NCBI GenBank assembly: GCA_963989245.1
Contig: OZ022356.1
Span: forward strand, 2,981,190 to 3,045,189
From: Nansenia antarctica
Lineage: Eukaryota; Chordata; Actinopteri; Argentiniformes; Microstomatidae
Length of the DNA: 64,000 nucleotides
Reading direction: 5' to 3'
Part shown: piece by piece, positions 45,363 to 54,442 of the stretch
Numbering within the stretch: position 1 is the first letter of the stretch
Layout: every line of letters starts with the position of its first letter
Notes under the pieces: generated by a model
What the model saw: the letters and a program-made list of their open reading frames with translations, nothing else
Told to the model about the DNA's origin: nothing
Database searches by the model: none
Position numbers and translations under genes: made by a program

Positions 45363-45722
45363 CTCAATCTTTTCTGAAAATACTCTTTAATTGCTTGCTT
45401 TAAAAAACGTTGAGATGAGTTGAGCATGACATTTCAAACATACTGCTGGGCCCTATTCCACAAAGCTCGATAAAGTTCTAAGCCTCGATAAAGTTCTAAG
45501 CCTCGAAAATGTTAGCTTGCGTTCGGTGCCATCAATGTGGCTCAAATAATTCGCTGCTTGGTTGAGCTCCTTCTGAGTCAGATATAATTAGCCTGGTCCC
45601 GACCAGGCTAAAACACAGGCTATAGTCATCCGTGCGTCAAAAAAGGGTCACAGGCGGAAACTAAACCCTGAACGAAAGTTCCTCATGTGTCTTTTAGGAA
45701 ATATTAGTTCCCACTTCACATG

Positions 45723-45872
45723 AGATAGATAGATTAGATAGTTTGATTAGATAGTTTGACTGTGTGATAGATAGATAATTTGATATTTTGAAAGTGTGAT
45801 CGATCGATAGATAGTTTGATTGTGTGATAGATAACTTGATATTTTGAAAGTGTGATAGATAGATCGATAAAG
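45723..45872 (+). repeat. GATA/GATTAGATAG-rich minisatellite
   Basis: Degenerate GATAGATAG and TTTGATATTTTGAAAGTGTG units, then a poly(A) run at 45881-45896. Confidence 0.8.
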
Positions 45873-45935
45873 AAAAGAGTGTAAAAAAAAAAAAAAGAAG
45901 TAATTGTCTCAACTTGCATCACCGTTATCACAGCG

Positions 45936-46027
45936 GTCTGGCTGGCGTAATGGTTAAGGCTGCGGACTCGAGTTCCAAAGGTTGCGAGTTCGAGACTTGA
46001 CTAAGTCGTTCATTTTTTTTTTTTTTT
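45936..46027 (+). other. tRNA-like SINE head with T-run terminator
   Basis: CTGGCGTAATGGTTAAGGC resembles a class II tRNA A-box region, and GCGAGTTCGAGACTTG holds a B-box-like GAGTTCGAGAC. A 15-base T run follows at 46013-46027. The acceptor arm does not pair, so it is a tRNA-derived repeat or pseudogene. Confidence 0.5.
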
Positions 46028-46185
46028 ACATTTAACCGAAGATTTCATGCAAAGGTTTCAAACACCATTGTAATCGTGTCAGTTCTTGTAAATTAGCCTG
46101 CACCATAATTTTATAGCCTACATACTTTTTTAGATGAGATTTTAGATTAGATTCAGACAACGAAATGCAGTAAAAAGTGCGCCTG

Positions 46186-46253
46186 AAGAGGGATTTGAAC
46201 CACCGATATAAAATGACGAATAAATCCTATGGCAGCGGTCGATACCACTAGGC
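46186..46253 (-). other. tRNA-like sequence cut by the hAT end
   Basis: The minus strand reads GCCTAGTGGTATCGACCGC, then GGTGGTTCAAATCCC with a perfect B-box core, AGGCGC, and a TTTTT run. The 5' end that would pair with AGGCGC is missing exactly where the hAT left terminus begins. Confidence 0.45.
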
Positions 46254-46323
46254 CAGGCCTATTCAATTAGCGGCCCAGACGCGACCCCCGATTGGCCCAG
46301 CCATAAAAGTAGAGAAAAACGTA

Positions 46324-46603
46324 TTTTAATTTTGCTGTCAATTATCACTTCATCTATGACGGCCAGCATACAGTCTTTCATGGTTTCAGACTTTTGCAAA
46401 AGTGCAGAGTTTGATTGCATCCTACAATCGGAGCTGTACAACGATGGTACGGACATGCACAGCCCAAGAGAGAGGTACAGCAGCATCCCTTCGTGTTTCC
46501 TGGATCTTAGCAAAGAAGAAAAGGCCATTCACTGATTCTGAAACCATGAAAGACTGTATGCTGGCCGTCATAGATGAAGTGATAATTGACAGCTAAATTA
46601 AAA
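46324..46603. repeat. 67-bp inverted repeat inside the hAT element
   Basis: 46324-46390 is the reverse complement of 46537-46603 with one mismatch, separated by a 146-bp spacer. The right arm is the original coding orientation. The single difference is at the codon that is TAA (46594-46596) in the right arm and AAA in the left arm. Confidence 0.9.
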
Positions 46604-47334
46604 CGAGTGTGGCATCTGCTATTAAAAACGTTCCCCTGTCAGACACTTCAAACATTCACAGGGTTCAAATTCTTGCTACAGATGTGTTTGAAACGCTGTT
46701 AAAAGAACTGAAGAAAGCTGATGTTATGTCTATAGCAGTAGACGAGTCCACAGACAGAACCGATATCGCACAATTGTGCATATATGTCCGTTTTTTTGAC
46801 GGCAAATGCTTCCGAGAGGAATTGCTCGGTTTACTGCCGTTAGAAGGACACACAACTGGCGAGATAGTCTTTAAGAACATTTCAGAATTTTTCAAAGACA
46901 ATGGTCTAGATATGAAGCGTGTGGGAATGCTTGTGACGGATGGGGCTCCATCCATGACAGGGAGAGTAAATGGTTTGACAGCACGCTGGTCCGCTGTTGC
47001 ACCTCAGATAACATCCTTACACTGCATTGTGCATCAGACGGTGTTGTGCGCAAAACTCAGCGGGGAGCTTAAAACAACAATGGACAACGTGATGGCTACA
47101 ATAAATTGTATTCGCTCCACTAACATTAAGAAAGTAGCAATCCATGTGCTCAGTATGTTTGGATCAACATACACCTGTGAAGCAAGCTTTTCACACATGA
47201 ACACAATAAAAAGCAGCTCTCGTTGTTCCCTGACTAACAGTACTCTTCACCAATGCCTTCGGATTGCATTGACATCTTATGAGCCAAATGTCACTGCTCT
47301 TGTTCAGAATAAAAAATGTCACTTCTCACACTAA
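46402..47334 (+). pseudogene. hAT transposase remnant (nonsense mutation, internal deletion)
   Basis: One frame runs from about 46402 to the stop at 47332-47334, broken only by TAA at 46594. After the stop it shows the hAT catalytic-fold features DESTDRTDIAQLCIYVRFF and MLVTDGAPSMTGRVNGLTAR, then LHCIVHQTVLCAKL with its conserved Cys/His pair. The C-terminal dimerisation segment follows (FGSTYTCEASFSHMNTIKS to LRIALTSYEPN). The middle of the transposase is missing between NCIRSTNI and KKVAIHVLSMF, so the protein is less than half the usual ~600 residues. The sequence resembles the GTF2IRD2/ZBED5/FAM200-related hAT branch. Residual function is very unlikely. Confidence 0.85.
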
Positions 47335-47869
47335 GAAAGTCAGCGGGGTAAGATTAGATTAGATTAGATTCAATGTTATTGTTTAACTGTAACTGTAACT
47401 TGTTTAATTGTGCACTCAAGGCATTGATGGTTATTTTCATTCAGTTAAAAGCACTTTGTGATGTGTCAGCTATGACCAAAATGTTTATTTTACAAAAGGA
47501 CTTTTTTAAATTGGTATACTACTGTACACTTTTTTATGCACTTTGAGATGTGCACGGGTCAGTTGAGACCAAAATGTTGTTGTTTTACCTAAAAAGTGAA
47601 AAAAGTATTGCTATTAGGTTCTGTTCAATTACAGCTCTTTTATTGTGTTCAGTCAAGTCTTTTTGACGTGCCTGTGTCAGATGTTACCTAATTTAAAAGG
47701 AAAACTATAAATAAACTGCTTGTATGTCATTAGGCCTACATTCATTTGTGTTGGTTTGAAATGTGTCATTACCTGGTGCCTAGGCTACTGGTCGCTGAAA
47801 ATGTCTGGCCCAGCAAAATTTCTTGGTTTTCAAATCTGGCCCAACCGAATTTGTAATTGAATACCCCTG

Positions 47870-48330
47870 GCCTACACTAATACTGTCCTGTGGTTGAATG
47901 AGCGTTTGGAGATCTCCCTGGGTCATTTTCCATGTTCCCACATCAGTCATCAAATCATTGAAAGTGTCCGTCTTTGGTTCATATTCACATTTGAGTGAAT
48001 TCAATTCCGCCTCTGCCATGGCAGTGGTGGCTTGAGAAGTTTGGCCATTATTCCCGTTTTTAATTATGAAGTTCATTTAAACGCTTCATTCAGTTACTAA
48101 TTTCCATTCATCTATTCCATTTAAATGCGCGGGTTTTATCTCCGATCATTTTGTTTGTAAACTCAAGAGCTCCGCTGTTATTTTCACATGCGCTGTTTTA
48201 GGATTTCCGTTTCAAAAGCAAAGCGCATCAAACATTCCATGTATTAGTAGGCCATCATCATCACTTCCGTTATGTTTGATCGTATTATTGCATAATCACT
48301 TTGAATAGTCAGCTCATTCATTCATTCATT
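47870..48330 (-). repeat. Dispersed duplicate, copy 1 (partner at 62153-62595)
   Basis: From GCCTACACTAATACTG to a CATT microsatellite this ~460-bp stretch matches 62153-62595 with few changes: a small indel at CATCAGTC, GGTGGC against GGC, and a T indel. On the minus strand it has a frame starting MNFIIKNGNNGQTSQA that I do not recognise. It is either an unnamed repeat or a duplicated 5' gene end. Confidence 0.8.
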
Positions 48331-48370
48331 CATTCATTCATTCATTCATTCATTTACATTTACATTTACA
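48317..48370 (+). repeat. (CATT)n then (TTTACA)n microsatellite
   Basis: Lies between the dispersed duplicate and the LINE 3' end. It is probably LINE tail slippage. Confidence 0.85.
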
Positions 48371-50145
48371 TTTTTGGCATTTAGCAGACGCCTTATTCCA
48401 AAGCGACTTACAATCAATACATTGAATACTAAGCATGTGAATCAGCAGTCCACTATTCGTTGCAGGAAGAGTACTCTAGCTCGGGCCCGGGGCCACTGAT
48501 AGAAGGAAAAACCTTCTCCCTATTATCGCCTTCTACTAGAACTTTTTTTTTTTTTTTTTTTTTTTTAAATATTACTGGAGAAACTGAGAAACAGTACAAG
48601 GGGGGCAGTAGAAGTTCTTAGGGACACAGTAGAGGGGAAAGCGGGTGTCTTTAGGAGACCTAGTGGTGAGGGTCAGAAGATGTCTCAGGAGGAGCAATTA
48701 AGATGTAACCTGAAGAGATGGGTCTTCAGTCTACGACGGAAGATGGGTAGTGACTCTGCCGTTCTGACAGCCGTGGGGAGCTCATTCCACCAGCGGGGAG
48801 CCAGTGTTGTGAAGATACGTGATCGGGCAGCCCGACTGCTGTGTAGAGGAGGTGGGGCCAGTCGGCCAGCCGAGGTGGAGGAACGGAGTGAGCGGGCAGG
48901 GGTTTGGGGGGTTACCATTTCCTTCAGGTAGGCAGGGGCTGTCCCTTTAGCTGCCTGGTATGCAAGCACCAGGGTCTTGAATCTGATGCGAGCTGCTATC
49001 GGGAGCCAGTGCAGGGTGCGAAGGAGAGGGGTGACATGCGAGTATTTGGGGAGGTTGAATACCAGCCGGGCAGCAGCATTCTGGATGAGCTGCAGAGGTC
49101 TAATGGCTGAAGCGGGGAGCCCAGCCAGGAGTACATTGCAGTAATCCAGGCGGGAGATGACCAGTGCCTGGGTCAAGAGTTGCGCTGCCTCTCTGGTAAG
49201 GAATGGTCGTATCCTTCTGATGTTGTAGAGGAGGAATCTGCAGGAGCGAGCCGTTGCTGCAATGTTCTCCGCACAGGATAGTCGGTTATCCAGGATCACT
49301 CCAAGGTTCTTGGCTGTCAGGGAGGGGGTTACAGTAGAGTTCTCCACTGTGATGGAGAAGTCTTGGAGAGGGCAGGCTTTCCCGGGGATGAAGAGGAGCT
49401 CGGTCTTGTTAAGATTGAGCTTGAGATGGTGGTCAGCCATCCAAGTTGAAATGTCAGCGAGACATGCTGAGATACGGGTTGCCACGTGTACATCAGACGG
49501 GGGGAAGGACAGGAAGAGTTGAGTGTCGTCTGCGTAGCTGTGGTAGGAGAGCCCATGTGAAGAGATTACCGAGCCAAGAGACTTGGTGTAGAGGGAGAAG
49601 AGTAGGGGCCCTAGGACGGAACCCTGGGGAACTCCAGTGGAGAGGGTTCGTGGAGAAGATAGCGATTCTCTCCAGGTCACCTGGTAGGAGCGGCCCGCCA
49701 GGTAGGAAGAAAACCAGGAGTGTGCGGTGCCAGAGATGCCCAGGTCTGAGAGGATGGAGAGAAGGATCTGGTGATTGACTGTGTCGAAGGCAGCAGACAG
49801 GTCAAGGAGAATGAGAACAGAGGAGAGGGAGGAAGCTTGGGCAGAGTGGAGGGCTTCCGTGACAGCAAGGAGCGCAGTCTCAGTGGAATGCCCAGCCTTG
49901 AAGCCGGATTGGTGGGGGTCTAAGTGATCCATCTTCCGGAGATAGTCAGTCAGTTGTTTAGATGCCACGCGTTCAAGGGTTTTGGAAGGGAAGGAGAGAA
50001 GGGATACCGGTCTGTAATTGTGGACAGATGATGGGTCAAGGGTAGGTTTCTTGAGGAGAGGCTTGACTCTGGCTATTTTGAAGGCCGCTGGGACAGATCC
50101 AGTGGATAGGGAGGAGTTGATTAGGGTGGTAAGGTAAGGTCAAAG
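48350..50145 (-). mobile_element. 5'-truncated L2-type LINE
   Basis: Runs on the minus strand from a truncated 5' end at about 50145, where it meets GTCAAA repeats, to a 3' end with TGTAAA/TGAA microrepeats near 48350. It includes an RT frame and a ~330-bp 3' UTR. The tail AAGTCGCTTTGGAATAAGGC then GTCTGCTAAATGCC is the stem-loop-type terminus of the L2/UnaL2 group. A T run sits at 48542-48565. Confidence 0.9.
48685..50140 (-). pseudogene. L2-type LINE reverse transcriptase, C-terminal part
   Basis: The frame is open from the truncation point at about 50140 through a TAA/TGA-type end at 48685, over 480 codons, well beyond the GTG at 49968. In order it shows FKIARVKPLLKK and NYRPVSLLSFPSKTLERV. 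It then has LLDLSAAFDTVNH (palm motif A), GVPQGSVLGP (motif B) and the catalytic YADD at about 49526-49537. The L2/CR1 C-terminal phrases RLDYCNVLLAG and LHWLPIAARI follow. The endonuclease domain is absent through 5' truncation. No internal stop is visible, so the insertion is fairly recent, but the copy cannot retrotranspose. Confidence 0.9.
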
Positions 50146-50630
50146 TCAAAGTCAAAGTCATTACTCATCCATTCATCCATTCATTCATTCATTCATTCAT
50201 TCATTTATGCTGCTTATGTTTGGAGTTTGTTTTTAAAAACACCTCCTAGAGTCACATGGTTTCTATATCATGCAGAGTGGCACTATAATGCACTCTGACT
50301 TAAAAGGAAAAAACACATGTTGAAACGTCACTTGAGTGTTACAGTTAGACATCTGTCTAATGTGTTTTTAGTTTAGTTGGTCTGATACACCGTCATTCCA
50401 TTTTGTTCTGAATTGTATTTCAAAGTGTTCTTTTAATAAACATTGTGGTGCTTTGTAACGGTGGAATGGTTGTTTCATTACAACTTATTGGAGTCTCTTG
50501 ATCCATAATTCTAGAAGTTTCTCCAGATCTCAGTTCCTGTATGGCAGCAGAGACACCAGAACAGGAAGCTTCCCTCGTCACTCTGACCTCTGACCCTAGG
50601 AGCCAGAGACAGGTGTGCTTCTAACCTAGT
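50146..50630. other. Intergenic; CATT run at 50165-50205, no gene seen
   Basis: Four GTCAAA units adjoin the LINE truncation and a CATT microsatellite follows. The remaining AT-rich DNA shows nothing I can identify. Confidence 0.6.
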
Positions 50631-50720
50631 CACTAGACAGCCATGCTGGAAGGTAACCTAGTCACTAGACATTCATGCTGGAAGGTAACCTAGTCACTAG
50701 ACAGCCATGCTGGAAGGTAA
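50620..50720 (+). repeat. 32-33-bp tandem triplication
   Basis: Three copies of AACCTAGTCACTAGACAGCC followed by ATGCTGGAAGGT. Confidence 0.9.
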
Positions 50721-50724
50721 CTAC

Positions 50725-51053
50725 TAGGATGGACCTAGACTAGGATGGACTAGACTAGGATGGACTAGACTAGGATGGACTAGACTAGGATGGACTAGAC
50801 TAGGATAGACTAGACTAGGATGGACCTAGACTAGGATGGACTAGACTAGGATGGACCTAGACTAGGATGGACTAGACTAGGATGGACCTAGACTAGGATG
50901 GACTAGACTAGGATGGACCTAGACTAGGATGGACCTAGACTAGGATGGACTAGACTAGGATGGACCTAGACTAGGATGGACTAGACTAGGATGGACTAGA
51001 CTAGGATGGACCTAGACTAGGATGGACTAGACTAGGATGGACTAGACTAGGAT
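50725..51053 (+). repeat. ACTAGACTAGGATGG minisatellite
   Basis: Alternating 15-bp (GGACTAGACTAGGAT) and 17-bp (GGACCTAGACTAGGAT) units in about 20 copies. Confidence 0.92.
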
Positions 51054-51861
51054 GCCACATGAACAGAATATTTAGAACACATAATATCCCTTTTATAATT
51101 AACCTTTTAATTAATAAACCCTTATTGTCCCTTGTTGCTTTGCACAAGGGACGAGCTTCAACAATAATAACAAAATAAAAATAAATAAACTGCCAATGCA
51201 ATGATGCCTTCATCTTCTTCTCTTGTTTATCTTTATCTTCTTCATTACCCATTTAAAACGTAACACAACAAAAGAAGCGAAGCCCTGATTGGTTGAGGAA
51301 GTGTTTTATTATTCTCATTTACATGACGAAGAGACGCGCCTGCCAGTCAAAGAGTGACCGCATGATGAACAACCCTGATTGGTTAGTGGGGATTCCAAAA
51401 GAAGTCCACAAATAAAAGCCCAAAGTAAAAATGCCATAACAATCCGGCCCCTAATTGTTATATAACAGAAAATGATTAAGTCCTACATTAATAGCCATCT
51501 ACCAACCAAATGCATAATACATTGTTATGTTATCAATACATAGTAATTATTTACTATTCCTAAACCCAAAATAAGCATAAAGCATCCAAAAACATCATTA
51601 CTGCATAAATCATCATCAATTAGTTCATGACATTATTGTCAGTACATATCATTCCCAATTAGAACATATCATATCATTATCCAGTACATTATTTATTATT
51701 TTTTTAATAATCAAAGTCTATTTAGGTGTATGTGCATGTGATAGTCCAAAAAAAGAGTTTGATCGAAAAAGGTGAAAAGCAAGTGTGCTTAAGATTACTT
51801 TTTTTTATTTTTTTAATGGAAAAATGGAACCCCCCTCCTCCCCCCTTCCTCCTTCCCTCTC
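51054..51861. other. AT-rich DNA including the probable 3' UTR of the FBXO-like gene
   Basis: No exon is recognised. Minus-strand AATAAA motifs near 51690 and 51305 could serve the gene ending at 51862; I cannot choose between them. The phrase CCCTGATTGGTTNAG occurs twice (51284, 51382). Confidence 0.5.
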
Positions 51862-51993
51862 TTAGCCCACAATGACGGAGCTTCCCGTGACTCTGACGCC
51901 GTACCAGCCGGCCCAGCTCTTGTTGTCCCTCCCTCCGTGCTGGAAGGAGATGAAGCGCACGCCGGCGCCGTAGTCAGAGAACGTGTGGTTCAC
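51862..51993 (-). CDS. FBA exon A (terminal, with stop)
   Basis: Phase 0 start GTGAACCACACG, stop TAA at 51862-51864. Encodes the conserved FQHGG and WAGWYG blocks. Confidence 0.92.
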   Translation of the reverse strand: MNHTFSDYGAGVRFISFQHGGRDNKSWAGWYGVRVTGSSVIVG

Positions 51994-52319
51994 CTGAGGG
52001 GAGCAGAAGAGACCAGAGAGCATGTTCAGCACTGTGATGATGATAATAATCATAATCATAATCATAATCATAATAATAACCATAATAATAATATTGTTAG
52101 TGTGTGTGTGTGTGTGTTTGCGGTGTGTGCGTAGGTGTGGTGAGGTGTGCGCGTGCGTGGGTGTGGTGTGATGTGTGTGTGGTATGGGGTTGTGTGTGCG
52201 TAGGTGTGGTGAGGTGTGCGCATGCGTGGGTGTGATGTGTGTGTGCGTAGGTGTGGTGTGATGTGTGTGTGTGTGTGTGTGGTGTGATGTGGCGTTGTGT
52301 GTGTGTGGTGTGGTGTAGT

Positions 52320-52360
<41 letters not shown>

Positions 52361-52513
52361 TGGTGTGATGTGTGTGTGGTATGGGTTTGTGTGTGTGTGT
52401 GTGTGTGTGTGGTGAGGTGTGCGCATGCGTGGGTGTAGTGTGTGTGTGCGTAGGTGTGGTGTGATGTGTGTGTGTGTGATGTGGTGTTGTGTGTGTGTGT
52501 GGTGTGGTGTTGT

Positions 52514-52559
<46 letters not shown>

Positions 52560-53659
52560 CAGTGTGTATGGACCATTGCATATCTATTTGTATGTGTATA
52601 TCCTGTACACTCAGCCCCACCTCAGTGGTCCCCGAGTTTAAGGGCTTGAAATGAAATTGAAATGCACGCTCGGGTGTGGCGTGTGTGTGTGTGTGTGTGT
52701 GTGTGTCTACCTGTCTCCAGGAGCTGTCACCACTGAGGGTCACCGAGTGTTTGAACTCCTTCAGGACTTTCTGGTTATGGTCCTGCAGACGCACAGTCAG
52801 CTGGTAGGTAGAGCCAAGGTTTGTCCTGTCTGAGTACCTGGATGGTCAACACAACAGCATCAACAACACACCAACCAATAGGAGTGTCGCTCTATTATTG
52901 TGATTGTAAGTAAAGTAAGTAAGTAAAGCTTTATTTATATAGCACCTTTCATACAAGAAATGCAGCTCAAAGCGCTTTACAACAGGAATAAGAACATAAA
53001 GTGAATATAATAAAACATATACAAGCATAGAATGAATACAGGGGAAAACAGTAAAAAGAAAAGGTAAAGATAAAATACAATGAAAAGAAACAATGTACAA
53101 CCTCTGCCGCTTAGTAACCCCTATCCATCTTCTCATCAGCAGAATACCTTTCCCCCTCCATTTCATCTCCCTACCTCACACAGTCTTTCTGTACTTCTCA
53201 CTGGCTTTTTTAAGTTCAAACATGGCTGAACAGACCTTGCACCAAAAATCCACTATCAACATTACAGTTTCTTTCTTTTGCACATACTCGAACCTTCTGA
53301 CAACGTACAATCACCTCTTTCTCATCGATCCGGTAGCGTCAGATCACAGTATTTTAACCAACTGGATTTGTAGCCTAACTGTCGTCTGTCTCTAGACACA
53401 ACAGTGCAAAAAAGTAGTTTGTTTAAATGTTTAAGCCTTGTGGTACCAATGTTATTGTGTATCTTGATGCTGCAATGCCAATGTTGAGGACCCTAACCCA
53501 AGAAATTCTACTCTTGTACTTAGGGTTAGGGTTAGGTGTACTTTGGGATGTAATAACAATTATTCTGATTCTGATTCTGAGTGTGTACTGTGCGATATGT
53601 ACTTTATCATGACCATTAGGCTGTTTTATCAGTACATTGTGTTTTTGTGTGTCTCTGTA

Positions 53660-53753
<94 letters not shown>

Positions 53754-54097
53754 TCACCAGTCCCTCACAGTGATAGGAGGCCGGGCGTCCAGGTCGTCAG
53801 CTGTGAAGCCCTCCGCCTCCAGGTTAATCACCTGTCTCTTCAGACACAGCCTAGAGAGAGACAGACAGGTCAGCCTAGAGAGAGACAGACAGGTCAGCCT
53901 AGAGAGAGACAGACAGGTCAGCCTAGAGAGAGACAGACAGGTCAGCCTAGAGAGAGACAGACAGGTCAGCCTAGAGAGAGACAGACAGGTCAGCCTAGAG
54001 AGAGACAGACAGGTCAGCCTAGAGAGAGACAGAAAAGTTCACTCACACAGCCTATAGGACAGAGAGAGAGAGACAGGTTCACTCACACAGTCTATAG

Positions 54098-54154
<57 letters not shown>

Positions 54155-54368
54155 GACAGCCTAGAGAGAGACAGACAGGTTCACTCACCCAGCCTAGGAC
54201 AAGGGGAGCTTTCCAGACTATCCACTAGGGCTCTAACTACGTAGACTATCCACTAGGGCTCTAACTACGTAGCTGAACTCATGTTCTCAGACGGACCCTA
54301 AAGACACACTCACCTCATCTCACACACAAACACACTAACCCCCCCCCCCACACACACACACACCAACT

Positions 54369-54403
<35 letters not shown>

Positions 54404-54405
54404 CA

Positions 54406-54442
<37 letters not shown>

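Larger units (their letters stand above)
46254..47869 (+). mobile_element. Defective hAT transposon
   Basis: The terminal inverted repeats are CAGGCCTATTCAATTA (46254) and CAGGGGTATTCAATTA (inward from 47869), 14 of 16 matching. Inside is a plus-strand transposase remnant (46402-47334) and a 67-bp inverted duplication. The flanks ACTAGGC and GCCTACAC do not form an 8-bp target duplication, so one side was probably rearranged after insertion. Confidence 0.85.

Noticed and set aside
51275..51430. Promoter with two CCAAT motifs and a TATA-like ATAAAAG
   Set aside because: No coding exon follows in either direction at a suitable distance, so the motifs alone are not enough.
51862..52794. A 310-codon single frame as an intact protein
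   Set aside because: Only the two ends are FBA exons; the middle is intronic CA minisatellite that happens to be open.
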